The notes beneath the pieces were generated by a model, which saw only the letters and a program-made list of their open reading frames with translations, did no database searches and was not told the DNA's origin. A DNA stretch of 54,787 bases from an uncultured Lachnospiraceae bacterium. GTDB taxonomy: Bacteria; Bacillota; Clostridia; Lachnospirales; Lachnospiraceae. The stretch's first letter is position 1. Each line of letters begins with the position of its first letter. Below are positions 15,806 through 23,792 of this stretch, piece by piece. The position numbers and the translations under genes were made by a program. The DNA is taken from contig CAKXYI010000012.1 of NCBI GenBank assembly GCA_934899185.1, positions 1 to 54,787 of the forward strand, written 5' to 3'.

Positions 15806-18685
15806 ATGGACATGAATAAGTATAATGAGTGGCCTGCGAATCACAAAGGCGACAAGAATCCAAGTCCAAAGATCATCGCTTTAGGAAAGCGAATCACAGA
15901 TGTTGCCGGTCATATGATCGGTGGCGTTACCGCAGAGGATCCGGAATACTGGGGACTCGCAGAGATCATTACAGAGGAAATGGCAGAGGTAGGTCTTACC
16001 ATGAAAAGACGTGTGCATTACACGTTCGATCAACTCTGTGAAATGAACAAAGACAAGGTGGCAAAAAAAGGCAAAGAAGGCTTCCAAAAGTTATTGGATG
16101 AAATGTCTTATATCGGACTTTTGGAGTACGATTATGGTTATCATTATGACCACAATGGTCGTACCGCACCGCAGTCAGAAAGACGTTACACACTTCCGAT
16201 GTTTGTACCGGGTTCTGCCGAACTTTTCAACATGGAAGAGATCCCGGGGGATGTCAAGGGCAACCCAAGACTGGAACAGCACCCGGATGTTGCTTCTTTC
16301 TTCGAGCGTATGACTTATATCCCATTGGATGGTATCACACAGATGGTACCTCCTGGTGGTGCAGGTGTCGGCATGCACGTTATCCCGGTAGAGAAAGCAA
16401 TCTCTATGGAAAACGAAGCCATCGACATCGAGAAATTATCTTACTGGCTGTCTAAGTACGAAGGCAAGATCGGTGTAGGACGTTGCTCCTGCCGTGCTTC
16501 CCGTAAGGCAATCGGTGAAGGTGTTGCAGATGATGATTATGGCTGGTGTATCGGTGTCGGTGATTTCGCAGACTACTGCCGTGAGACCGGTAAGGGCCAT
16601 GACATCACAAAAGAAGAAGCACTTGAGATCTTGCAGCGCGCTGAGGACAATGGTTTCGTACACCAGATCACCAATATCGACGGCGAGAACAAGATCTTTG
16701 GTATCTGTAACTGTAACGTAAATATCTGTAATGCACTCCGTACATCACAGTTATTCAATACACCAAATATGTCACGTTCCGCTTATGTGGCACATGTAGA
16801 CAAGGACAAGTGTGTGGCTTGCGGACGCTGCGTAGAGTATTGCCCTGCCGGTGCAACCAGACTGGGACAGAAACTCTGCAAGGCAGACGGTACCGAAGTG
16901 ACCTATCCAAAACAGTTGCTTCCGGACAAGGTAAAATGGGGCAAGGAATACTATGACCCAGACTATAGAGACAACAACCGTATCAATTCCCACAAGACCG
17001 GTACTGCTCCATGTAAGACGGCATGTCCTGCACATATCGCAGTACAGGGATACTTAAAGAAAGCAGCACAGGGTGAGTATACAGAGGCTCTGGCACTGAT
17101 CAAGAAGCAGAATCCATTCCCGGCTGTCTGCGGACGCATCTGTAACAGACGTTGCGAGGATGCTTGTACCAGAGGAACCATTGACGAACCGATTGCTATC
17201 GATGCAGTAAAGCGTTTCATCGCAGAACGCGATCTGCATGCAGATACCAGATATGTTCCTCCGATCGTTGTTCCAGCCAGCATCCACAAGAATGGATGGG
17301 AAGAAAAGATCGCTATCATCGGTGGTGGTCCAGCCGGACTGTCATGTGCATTCTATCTGGCAGAGAGAGGCTACAAGCCAACCGTATTTGAGAAGAACGA
17401 GAATGCCGGCGGTATGCTTCGTTATGGTATTCCATCTTACAAGTTGGAAAAAGATGTCATCGAGGCTGAGATCGATGTTATGCGCGAGATGGGTGTTGAG
17501 ATCAAGACAGGCGTAGAAGTTGGCAAGGATATCTCCTTAGACGAACTTCGTGCACAGGGCTACAAGGCATTTTATATTGCGATCGGATGCTCTGCAGGTC
17601 GTCGTCCTGGTGTACCTGGGGATGATGCAGAAGGTACCTTTACAGCAATCGATTACTTAAAGGATGCCAACTGCGGTGGCGCTAATTACAATGGCAGAGT
17701 CGTTGTTGTCGGTGGTGGTAATGTTGCTATCGATGCATCCCGTGTCAGCTCAAGAAACGGTGCTTCTCAAGTCACACAGTTTTGTCTGGAGTCAGAAAAG
17801 GAAATGCCTGCATCAGATGAAGAAGTAAGAGAAGCAGGAGAAGATGGTGTTACCATCAAGTGTGGATGGGGACCAAAGGAAGTCCTCGTTACAGACGGAA
17901 AGGTATCCGGCATCGTATTCAAGAAGTGCGTATCGGTATTTGAAGAAGTAGACGGACGTAAGAAATTTGCTCCAAAATACGATGAAAACGAGACCATCAC
18001 GATCGAATGTGACCGCGTGATCTTCGCCGTAGGACAGCAGTCTGTATGGGGCGACCTCTTAAAGAGTGAAGACGTAGAATTCAGAGGACCGGCTCTGGTA
18101 GCAGACGGACTTACCTATCAGGTACAGGGCGCACCGGATCTCTTTATCGGTGGTGATGTCATGACCGGACCGAAGTTCGCTATTGATGCGATCGCAGCAG
18201 GTCACTGGGCATCTGAATCCTTACATAGATATGTGCAGAATGGTCATATGACCATCGGACGTAACAAGTGGGAATTCATCGAACTCAACAAGGATGATAT
18301 CTTAGTAGAGAGTTATGACAATTCTTCCCGTCAGTCTGAAGGCTTTGACGAGACACTTGGCAACAAGTCCTTCAAGGATGCGCATATTGCCCTTACTGAG
18401 GAACAGGTCAAGATCGAGACTTCCCGCTGCTTAGGCTGTGGTGCGACGATCATCGACGCCAACAAGTGTATCGGTTGTGGTGTATGTACGACCAAGTGTG
18501 CATTTGATGCCATTACACTTCACAGAGATCACCCAGAGTGTTCAACCATGGTGACCGCAGAAGATAAGTTCAAGGCAATCATTCCTTATGAGTTGAAGCG
18601 TGCCGTCAAGATTGTCTTTGCACCAAAGACAGCAGAGGAAAAGGCTTCCATCAAGGCACATAAAGAGGCAATGCAGAACAAATAA
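15806..18685 (+). CDS. Large iron-sulfur/FAD/NAD(P) oxidoreductase, GltD/NfnB-like with N-terminal ferredoxin module
   Basis: The protein has 959 residues, with AAAGGAG upstream of ATG 15806. Residues 1-330 are a Cys-rich module with GRCSCR (about 226), CNCNVNICN (about 301) and a ferredoxin motif CVACGRCVEYCP (336-346). Residues about 400-480 are the GltD-type N-terminal Fe-S domain (CKTACPAH, CGRICNRRCEDAC). An FAD fold (IIGGGPAGLSCA, about 505) and an NAD(P) fold (VVVGGGNVAIDA, about 629) follow. A C-terminal Cys-rich ferredoxin-like domain (CLGCG, CIGCGVCTTKC) ends it. The last two folds resemble the NfnB/GltD subunit that takes electrons from NAD(P)H. It is probably the electron donor for the activator and HgdAB-like pair, possibly by flavin bifurcation; that is inference. 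Confidence 0.82.
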   Translation: MDMNKYNEWPANHKGDKNPSPKIIALGKRITDVAGHMIGGVTAEDPEYWGLAEIITEEMAEVGLTMKRRVHYTFDQLCEMNKDKVAKKGKEGFQKLLDEMSYIGLLEYDYGYHYDHNGRTAPQSERRYTLPMFVPGSAELFNMEEIPGDVKGNPRLEQHPDVASFFERMTYIPLDGITQMVPPGGAGVGMHVIPVEKAISMENEAIDIEKLSYWLSKYEGKIGVGRCSCRASRKAIGEGVADDDYGWCIGVGDFADYCRETGKGHDITKEEALEILQRAEDNGFVHQITNIDGENKIFGICNCNVNICNALRTSQLFNTPNMSRSAYVAHVDKDKCVACGRCVEYCPAGATRLGQKLCKADGTEVTYPKQLLPDKVKWGKEYYDPDYRDNNRINSHKTGTAPCKTACPAHIAVQGYLKKAAQGEYTEALALIKKQNPFPAVCGRICNRRCEDACTRGTIDEPIAIDAVKRFIAERDLHADTRYVPPIVVPASIHKNGWEEKIAIIGGGPAGLSCAFYLAERGYKPTVFEKNENAGGMLRYGIPSYKLEKDVIEAEIDVMREMGVEIKTGVEVGKDISLDELRAQGYKAFYIAIGCSAGRRPGVPGDDAEGTFTAIDYLKDANCGGANYNGRVVVVGGGNVAIDASRVSSRNGASQVTQFCLESEKEMPASDEEVREAGEDGVTIKCGWGPKEVLVTDGKVSGIVFKKCVSVFEEVDGRKKFAPKYDENETITIECDRVIFAVGQQSVWGDLLKSEDVEFRGPALVADGLTYQVQGAPDLFIGGDVMTGPKFAIDAIAAGHWASESLHRYVQNGHMTIGRNKWEFIELNKDDILVESYDNSSRQSEGFDETLGNKSFKDAHIALTEEQVKIETSRCLGCGATIIDANKCIGCGVCTTKCAFDAITLHRDHPECSTMVTAEDKFKAIIPYELKRAVKIVFAPKTAEEKASIKAHKEAMQNK

Positions 18686-18714
18686 TTTTTACCAGAAATA
18701 AAAATATGGTGATA

Positions 18715-18758
18715 ATCAGCCGCCTACCTGCGTAAAAGGATGCAAGTAGGCGGCTGAT
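18715..18758 (+). terminator. Strong hairpin after the oxidoreductase gene
   Basis: ATCAGCCGCCTACcTGC pairs with GCAaGTAGGCGGCTGAT, a stem of about 16 bp with one mismatch. No T-run follows; instead TATACT, a possible -10 element, starts five bases later. It may attenuate rather than end transcription before the HypA gene. Confidence 0.5.
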
Positions 18759-18774
18759 ATGTTATACTGGTACA

Positions 18775-18836
18775 GCGTCTGCAAGATGCGGATGCCTTAC
18801 GAGGCAGGCGGGGATAAGAAACCTGCGCATGCCCGG
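18775..18836 (+). ncRNA. Possible structured leader of the hypA gene
   Basis: Three short stems can form in a row. They are GCGTC/GATGC (18775-18789), TGCCT-TACG-AGGCA (18793-18806), and GCGGG/CCTGC around GATAAGAAA (18808-18826). GCATGCCCGGGG follows. The density of G-C stems is unlike other leaders here. I could not match it to a riboswitch class I remember, including the nickel/cobalt one. Confidence 0.3.
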
Positions 18837-18865
18837 GGAATATAGAGATTAAAGAGGAAAAGAAC

Positions 18866-19345
18866 ATGCATGAATTAGGAATTGTATTTCATATTGCAAA
18901 GAAAGTAGAATCTCTGGCAGTGGAAAATCATGTCAATCATGTTGCCAAGGTTGTCTTAGAGATCGGAGAAGTATCTACCGTCATTCCGTCCTATCTGGAG
19001 GACTGCTGGAAGTGGAAGTGTACCAAGAGTGAGATCTTAAAGGATTGTCAGTTGGAAGTAGAGATGATACCGGCAGTCACTTTCTGTGAGGACTGTGAAA
19101 AGACTTACGGTACGGTAGAACATGGAAAGATCTGTCCATATTGTGGAAGCGAACATACCTATCTGGTGCAGGGCAATGAACATGCGATCAAGGAGATCGT
19201 TGTTTATGATGAGGACTGCGAGGAGAATGCGGACACAGAAGTTGAAAGCGAGGCATTAGAGGAGATCGCACACGAGGATAACGGTGCCATGCCGATCGCT
19301 GAGGAGCCTGCAGACAGTTCGGAGAATGCGAAAGAAGAAGTATAG
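18866..19345 (+). CDS. hypA: HypA-like nickel metallochaperone with acidic tail
   Basis: The protein has 159 residues. It begins with MHELG, where His2 is the nickel ligand of HypA, and has the zinc site CxxC...CxxC (CEDC at about 76 and CPYC at about 94). HypA proteins are about 115 residues; here the core is followed by about 45 residues rich in Glu and Asp. No hydrogenase or other hyp gene is in the window. Its place after the CooC/CdhC-like operon suggests it delivers nickel to that system, which is inference. A possible promoter (TATACT at 18763) lies upstream. Confidence 0.82.
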   Translation: MHELGIVFHIAKKVESLAVENHVNHVAKVVLEIGEVSTVIPSYLEDCWKWKCTKSEILKDCQLEVEMIPAVTFCEDCEKTYGTVEHGKICPYCGSEHTYLVQGNEHAIKEIVVYDEDCEENADTEVESEALEEIAHEDNGAMPIAEEPADSSENAKEEV

Positions 19346-19363
19346 AAGCATAGACGTAAAAAG

Positions 19364-19406
19364 AAAGCCACACGACTTGTTGGAATACAAGGTCGTGTGG
19401 CTTTTT
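19364..19406. terminator. Bidirectional terminator between hypA and the DtxR-type gene
   Basis: AAAGCCACACGAC pairs perfectly with GTCGTGTGGCTTT. A T-run follows on the plus strand and an A-run precedes it, so it serves both convergent genes. Confidence 0.9.
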
Positions 19407-19416
19407 ACTAGGATGT

Positions 19417-19794
19417 CTAATTTAACTTTTCCTGGATGAGTTTCTTGACTGCTTCAAAACTTTCCTTGCTGATGACGTGTTCGATGCGGCAGGCATCCTC
19501 CGTCGCGATGTCTTCCGGTACACCTAAGGCCATCAGTCCCTGTGAAATCATCTCATGGCGCTCATAGATCATCTCAGCGATCTCACGTCCGGCATCGGTC
19601 AGATAGATATAGCCGGCATCTGTAACTGTGATCTGTTCTTTTTCACGAAGATTTTTCATGGCGATACTGACACTGGACTTTTTGAAGTCAAGTTCATTGG
19701 CGATATCCACGGCTCGTACCACAGGTAATTTTTTGCTGAGGACAAGAATCGTCTCTAAATAGTTCTCAGCGGATTCATTGATAAACGTACGCAT
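19417..19794 (-). CDS. DtxR/MntR-family metal-dependent repressor
   Basis: The protein has 125 residues, with AGGAGG just upstream of its ATG. The winged helix spans about residues 5-62 (VVRAVDIANELDFKKSSVSIAMKNL), and the dimerisation domain carries ERHEMI and CRIEHVIS. The last motif places Cys, Glu and His as in the DtxR primary site, where MntR has Glu in place of Cys. There is no C-terminal SH3 domain, as in MntR-sized proteins. It may respond to iron, manganese or nickel. It stands convergent to the nickel/redox cluster and divergent from cysK, so either could be a target. Confidence 0.85.
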   Translation of the reverse strand: MRTFINESAENYLETILVLSKKLPVVRAVDIANELDFKKSSVSIAMKNLREKEQITVTDAGYIYLTDAGREIAEMIYERHEMISQGLMALGVPEDIATEDACRIEHVISKESFEAVKKLIQEKLN

Positions 19795-19854
19795 ATAAAT
19801 AAAAACCTCCTAAAGTATGGTGTAAAATCCTTTACGATAAATAAATGTATAGTT

Positions 19855-19883
19855 ATCATACCATATTTTGCCGGTAAGGTGAA
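19855..19883 (-). promoter_or_regulatory. Promoter of the DtxR-type gene
   Basis: On the minus strand TTCACC (19878-19883) and TATGAT (19855-19860) are separated by 17 bp. A TATGGT/ACCATA inverted repeat (19816 to 19864) brackets the leader and could be an autoregulatory site. Confidence 0.5.
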
Positions 19884-19903
19884 ACTTTTTATGAGAAAAG
19901 ATA

Positions 19904-19932
19904 TTGACAAAAAGAATTCTTTTCGATAAACT
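19904..19932 (+). promoter_or_regulatory. cysK promoter
   Basis: TTGACA (19904-19909), 17 bp, TAAACT (19927-19932). The -35 box is consensus. Confidence 0.75.
19910..19923. promoter_or_regulatory. 14-bp perfect palindrome inside the cysK promoter spacer
   Basis: AAAAGAATTCTTTT lies exactly between the -35 and -10 boxes, a position where a bound repressor would block RNA polymerase. It is not found before metY, so it would be specific to cysK. Confidence 0.4.
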
Positions 19933-19946
19933 ACAAAACATAGAAA

Positions 19947-19979
19947 ACCTACTATTTGACTAGGAATATAGGAATTGTG
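19947..19979. promoter_or_regulatory. Rrf2 (IscR/CymR-like) operator candidate upstream of cysK
   Basis: ACCTA at the left, CTAGGAA in the middle and TATAGGA at the right are shared in the same order with the metY promoter region (21520-21552). It lies downstream of the cysK -10 box, so binding would act as a roadblock, or it may cover a second promoter starting at TTGACT (19956). Confidence 0.55.
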
Positions 19980-20045
19980 AATTTTTAGGTAAAAAAGAAT
20001 GTAAAATGAAAGAAATCAGAGTTGAGATTGTAGGAGGAAAAACAA

Positions 20046-20981
20046 ATGGCAGACATTAAGAACAGTGCAGTAGAATTGATCGGTAACACACCTATTTTGA
20101 AATTAAATCGTTACACCGAGGCAGTCGGCGTCAAGGATGCGACCATCCTTGCAAAGTTGGAGTATTTAAATCCGGCTGGATCTGTTAAGGATCGTATTGC
20201 TTTGGCAATGATCGAAGATGCAGAAAAAAAGGGACTTTTGAAGGAAGGTGCCACTATCATCGAGCCGACCAGTGGTAACACAGGTATCGGATTGGCAGCA
20301 GTTGCAACCGCAAGAGGCTATCGTACCATCATTACACTTCCGGATACTATGAGCGTAGAGCGTCGCAATCTCTTAAAGGCATACGGTGCAGAACTGGTTC
20401 TGACCGAAGGCGCAAAGGGTATGAAAGGCGCGATCGCAAAGGCAGAAGAGTTGAATAAGGAGATCAAAGGATCTATCGTTTTGGGACAGTTTGTCAATCC
20501 GGCAAACCCTGCAGCCCACAAGGCTACGACAGGACCGGAGATCTGGAAGCAGACAGACGGATCCGTAGACATCTTTGTCGCAGGCGTTGGTACCGGTGGA
20601 ACCATTTCCGGTGTTGGTGCTTACTTAAAGGAGCAGAATCCAAACGTCAAGGTGATCGCAGTTGAGCCTGCAACCAGTGCCGTACTTTCTACCGGTAAGG
20701 CTGGCGCACACAAGATCCAGGGTATCGGCGCAGGATTTGTACCGGACACACTTGATACCACGATCTATGATGAGATCATCCCGATCGAGAACGAGGATGC
20801 ATTTGCAGAGGGCAAGAAGTTTGCCGTAACTGAGGGAATCTTGGTCGGTATTTCTTCCGGCGCTGCATTAAAGGCTGCTTCCATCGTGGCAAACAGAGAA
20901 GAAAACAAGGGCAAGAATATCGTCGTTTTACTCCCGGATTCCGGTGACAGATATCTGTCAACAGCATTGTTTGCGGATTAG
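20046..20981 (+). CDS. cysK: Cysteine synthase A (O-acetylserine sulfhydrylase)
   Basis: The protein has 311 residues, with GGAGG 9 bases upstream. It makes cysteine from O-acetylserine and sulfide. Seen are the PLP lysine in [11 protein letters not shown], the substrate loop [11 protein letters not shown], the phosphate-binding GTGGTISG, and the C-terminal [15 protein letters not shown]. Length and motifs match CysK throughout. It is followed after 77 bases by the Rrf2 regulator and then metY, forming a sulfur-assimilation group. No serine acetyltransferase (cysE) is in the window. Confidence 0.95.
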   Translation: MADIKNSAVELIGNTPILKLNRYTEAVGVKDATILAKLEYLNPAGSVKDRIALAMIEDAEKKGLLKEGATIIEPTSGNTGIGLAAVATARGYRTIITLPDTMSVERRNLLKAYGAELVLTEGAKGMKGAIAKAEELNKEIKGSIVLGQFVNPANPAAHKATTGPEIWKQTDGSVDIFVAGVGTGGTISGVGAYLKEQNPNVKVIAVEPATSAVLSTGKAGAHKIQGIGAGFVPDTLDTTIYDEIIPIENEDAFAEGKKFAVTEGILVGISSGAALKAASIVANREENKGKNIVVLLPDSGDRYLSTALFAD

Positions 20982-21058
20982 GCCGGAAGCACTTGGTGAG
21001 ACCGAACGATAGCGAAAAAACTTCTTTAATCAGATTATAAATGAGAACGAGGTAAATT

Positions 21059-21496
21059 ATGAGAGTTTCAACAAAAGGCAGATATGCCATTCGTTTTATG
21101 TTAGATCTGGCACTCCACAATACTGGTGAGCCGGTACGCATCAAGGATGTATCTGGAAGACAGGGGATTTCAGACAAGTATCTGGAACAGGTGGTATCTA
21201 TTTTAAATAAGGCAGGATTTGTCAGATCGATCCGTGGACCACAGGGCGGTTATGTCCTGACGCGTGACCCAAAAGATTACACGATGGGTCAGATCCTGCG
21301 CCTGACAGAAGGAGATATGGTGCCGGTCGCATGTTTGGCTGATGACATCAATCAGTGTGATCGTGCGGATAACTGTGTGACACTGCATTTTTGGAAGAAA
21401 CTGGATGCCGCCATCAGCAACGTGATCGACAACACAACGCTGGCCGATCTTGTCGAGGAAGAGCAGGGAATGATGGCGAATAATTATGTTATTTAA
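21059..21496 (+). CDS. Rrf2-family regulator, IscR/CymR-like
   Basis: The protein has 145 residues. The winged helix covers about residues 1-65 (STKGRYAIRFMLDLA, then ISDKYLEQVVSILNKAGFV and RGPQGGYVL). Three Cys follow in ACLADDINQCDRADNC, spaced 8 and 6. This is similar in place to the cluster-binding Cys of IscR (spaced 6 and 6), so it may bind an Fe-S cluster. Clostridial homologues next to cysK act as cysteine-metabolism repressors. Its likely sites are the shared motifs before cysK and metY. It probably shares transcripts with cysK, since no promoter stands out in the 77-bp gap. Confidence 0.85.
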   Translation: MRVSTKGRYAIRFMLDLALHNTGEPVRIKDVSGRQGISDKYLEQVVSILNKAGFVRSIRGPQGGYVLTRDPKDYTMGQILRLTEGDMVPVACLADDINQCDRADNCVTLHFWKKLDAAISNVIDNTTLADLVEEEQGMMANNYVI

Positions 21497-21519
21497 AGAT
21501 TTTTGAAAAAAGTCCAAAA

Positions 21520-21574
21520 ACCTATTGACATACTAGGAAATATAGGATATGATTCTGACATCACAATTCCTAGT
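21520..21574. promoter_or_regulatory. metY operator region (shared motif plus inverted copy)
   Basis: ACCTA...CTAGGAA...TATAGGA at 21520-21547 matches the cysK site and overlaps the promoter spacer. A reverse-complement copy of its core, ATTCCTAGT, follows at 21566-21574. Binding by the neighbouring Rrf2 regulator would cover the -35/-10 region. Confidence 0.6.
21525..21553 (+). promoter_or_regulatory. metY promoter
   Basis: TTGACA (21525-21530), 17 bp, TATGAT (21548-21553). This is near-consensus sigma-A and overlaps the Rrf2-type operator. Confidence 0.85.
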
Positions 21575-21607
21575 AAGTCAGTATAGATATAGGGAGAGGA
21601 AAAGATC

Positions 21608-21682
21608 ATGAATTATTTTGATGAATTGGTTCATTTTCGAATGTGTTCTTGGCGATGTTGCCGCAAGGCAGAGATGAGATAA
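21608..21682 (+). CDS. Cysteine-containing leader peptide of metY
   Basis: This is a 24-codon ORF with a good ribosome binding site (AGGGAGAGG about 10 bases upstream), located between the metY promoter and metY. It encodes MNYFDELVHFR, then MCSWRCC with three Cys, and ends RKAEMR. Three Cys in 24 residues is far above average. The codons TGT TCT TGG lie in the left arm of a 9-bp stem whose right arm sits just before the metY ribosome binding site. This suggests control by ribosome stalling when cysteine is short. It is too short for standard ORF calling. Confidence 0.6.
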   Translation: MNYFDELVHFRMCSWRCCRKAEMR

Positions 21683-21705
21683 AGAGCGAGTGAAAACCAA
21701 GAACA
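21644..21705 (+). promoter_or_regulatory. Attenuator-like stem-loop in the metY leader
   Basis: TGTTCTTGG (21644-21652) and CCAAGAACA (21697-21705) are perfectly complementary. The loop contains a nested TGCC-GCAA-GGCA hairpin. The right arm ends 5 bases before the metY Shine-Dalgarno (AAAGGAG, 21711-21717), so the fold could mask initiation. Translation of the leader peptide would open it. Confidence 0.55.
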
Positions 21706-21726
21706 GATTTAAAGGAGAAAATGAAA

Positions 21727-23019
21727 ATGAGTGAAAAAAGAAAATACAGATTTGAGACATTACAGTTACACGTAGGGCAGGAAGAAGCAGATCCGGCAAC
21801 CGATGCAAGAGCCGTTCCGATCTACCAGACAACATCTTATGTATTCCGCAATTCACAGCATGCCGCTGATCGTTTCGGACTGGCAGATGCAGGTAATATT
21901 TATGGAAGACTTACCAATTCAACGCAGGGTGTGTTTGAAGACCGTATCGCAGCCTTGGAAGGTGGTGTAGCAGGTCTTGCCGTTGCATCCGGTGCAGCAG
22001 CCATTACTTATACGATCCAGGCACTTGCCAAGGCAGGCGACCATATCGTAGCACAGAAGACCATATATGGCGGAAGTTACAACCTTTTAGCACATACTTT
22101 GAAACTTTATGGCATTGAGACAACATTCGTAGATGCTCACAACCTTGCAGAAGTAGAGGGTGCTATTCAGGACAATACCACAGCCATCTTTATCGAGACT
22201 TTAGGAAATCCAAATTCAGATATTCCGGATATTGATGCTATCGCAGAGATCGCGCACAAGCATGGTCTTCCGCTTGCAATCGACAATACATTCGGAACCC
22301 CTTATCTGATCCGTCCGATCGAGCATGGTGCAGATATTGTTGTTCATTCCGCAACAAAGTTCATCGGTGGACACGGTACCAGCCTTGGTGGCGTGATCGT
22401 CGATGGTGGTACTTTCGATTGGAAGGCAAGCGGCAAATATGCACCGATCGCTGAGCCGAACCCAAGTTATCATGGTATTTCATTTGTAGATGCAGCAGGT
22501 CCGGCAGCCTTTGTTACATATATCAGAGCCATCTTGCTTCGTGATACCGGAGCAACCATTTCTCCATTCAACGCTTTCCTTTTATTACAGGGAACAGAGA
22601 CTTTGTCACTGCGAATCGAGCGACATGTAGAGAATACCAAGAAAGTGGTCGAGTATCTGTCAAAGCATCCACAGGTGGAGCATGTAAACCATCCTTCTTT
22701 GCCGGATCATCCACAGCATGATCTCTATGAGAAGTACTTCCCGAATGGTGGCGGTTCCATCTTTACCTTCGAGATCAAGGGCGGACAGAAGGAAGCACAT
22801 GAGTTTATCGACAATCTGGAGATCTTCTCACTGCTTGCAAATGTTGCAGACGTAAAGAGCCTTGTGATACATCCGGCAACAACAACACATTCACAGTTGT
22901 CACCGGAAGAATTAGCAGATCAGGGCATCAAGCCAAATACGATCCGCTTGTCTATCGGTACCGAGCATATCGATGATATTATCGCAGATTTGGATCAGGC
23001 ATTTGCAAAAGTAAAATAA
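21727..23019 (+). CDS. metY: O-acetylhomoserine sulfhydrylase (aminocarboxypropyltransferase)
   Basis: The protein has 430 residues. ATG 21727 is preferred over 21721 because it is 9 rather than 3 bases from AAAGGAG. It is a PLP enzyme of the Cys/Met metabolism family, with the PLP lysine in [12 protein letters not shown]. Other family motifs are TLQLHVGQ at the start, [17 protein letters not shown], and [21 protein letters not shown] sequence at the end. It forms homocysteine from O-acetylhomoserine and sulfide. Length and motifs fit MetY rather than cystathionine gamma-synthase. It has its own promoter, operator and Cys-containing leader. Confidence 0.93.
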   Translation: MSEKRKYRFETLQLHVGQEEADPATDARAVPIYQTTSYVFRNSQHAADRFGLADAGNIYGRLTNSTQGVFEDRIAALEGGVAGLAVASGAAAITYTIQALAKAGDHIVAQKTIYGGSYNLLAHTLKLYGIETTFVDAHNLAEVEGAIQDNTTAIFIETLGNPNSDIPDIDAIAEIAHKHGLPLAIDNTFGTPYLIRPIEHGADIVVHSATKFIGGHGTSLGGVIVDGGTFDWKASGKYAPIAEPNPSYHGISFVDAAGPAAFVTYIRAILLRDTGATISPFNAFLLLQGTETLSLRIERHVENTKKVVEYLSKHPQVEHVNHPSLPDHPQHDLYEKYFPNGGGSIFTFEIKGGQKEAHEFIDNLEIFSLLANVADVKSLVIHPATTTHSQLSPEELADQGIKPNTIRLSIGTEHIDDIIADLDQAFAKVK

Positions 23020-23032
23020 TCCATGATAGAAT

Positions 23033-23063
23033 AAGAGGTGTCGCAAAAGCGGCACCTCTTTTG
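23033..23063 (+). terminator. metY terminator
   Basis: AAGAGGTGTCGC-AAAA-GCGGCACCTCTT is a stem of about 12 bp with one wobble, followed by TTTG. Confidence 0.85.
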
Positions 23064-23087
23064 TAGTATAAGAAAAGGAAGAAACGT

Positions 23088-23792
23088 ATGCGAGTAGCCG
23101 TAGTAGATGATGAAAAAAAGATGCGGGATGAGATTGCTGATTATCTGAAAACTTTTGAAAAAGAGCAGAAGGTCAGCGTGATCACACAAGTCTATGAAAG
23201 CCCGGAGGATTTTTTGGAGCATTATCAAAAGGATGCAGACCTGATCCTTCTGGATGTGGAAATGCCGGGCATGGACGGCATTTCTCTGGCGCGCAGGATT
23301 CGACAGGATGACAAGGAAGTCCTGCTTATGTTTATTACCAATATGGCACAGTATGCCCTGCATGGCTATGAGGTCGAGGCAATCGATTATGTCATCAAGC
23401 CGCTGGGCTATCAAGAGTTTGCCCTCAAGATGAAAAAGGCAATGCGCTATATGGGGCGGCATGAGAAAAAGCAGATGATGCTGCAGACGACATATGGCAT
23501 ACAGCCGGTGGCGATCGAGGACATCCTCTATGTCGAGGTTATCCGTCATTATCTGCAATACCATACGACGGGGCAGGTCTATGAAGTGCGCGGTGCCATG
23601 AAAGAGGCTGAGGAAGAACTGGCACGCTATCATTTTGTCCGCTGCAATCAATCTTATCTGGTCAATCTGGCAAAGGTAGCCTGCATCCATGGAAATACGG
23701 TCACGGTAGGAACTGACCAACTGCCCATCAGCCGCAACAAAAAGACAGCCTTTGTGGATGCTCTGACCAGATATATCGGAGGTATGGCATGA
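23088..23792 (+). CDS. LytTR-family response regulator (AgrA-like)
   Basis: The protein has 234 residues. The receiver has Asp7-Asp8, phospho-acceptor Asp56 in LILLDVEMPG and Lys in YVIKPLG. The LytTR DNA-binding domain covers about residues 130-234 (ILYVEVIRHYLQYHT, then FVRCNQSYLVNL). Such regulators bind paired 9-bp direct repeats. Its stop overlaps the kinase start in ATGA. No AgrB/AgrD or other peptide-signal gene lies nearby. The membrane-anchored GH3 enzyme just downstream is the obvious candidate target. Confidence 0.9.
   Translation: MRVAVVDDEKKMRDEIADYLKTFEKEQKVSVITQVYESPEDFLEHYQKDADLILLDVEMPGMDGISLARRIRQDDKEVLLMFITNMAQYALHGYEVEAIDYVIKPLGYQEFALKMKKAMRYMGRHEKKQMMLQTTYGIQPVAIEDILYVEVIRHYLQYHTTGQVYEVRGAMKEAEEELARYHFVRCNQSYLVNLAKVACIHGNTVTVGTDQLPISRNKKTAFVDALTRYIGGMA

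Noticed and set aside
18775..18836. Nickel/cobalt riboswitch before hypA
   Set aside because: Only three simple stems can be drawn; I could not match the conserved core, so it is listed only as a possible structured leader.
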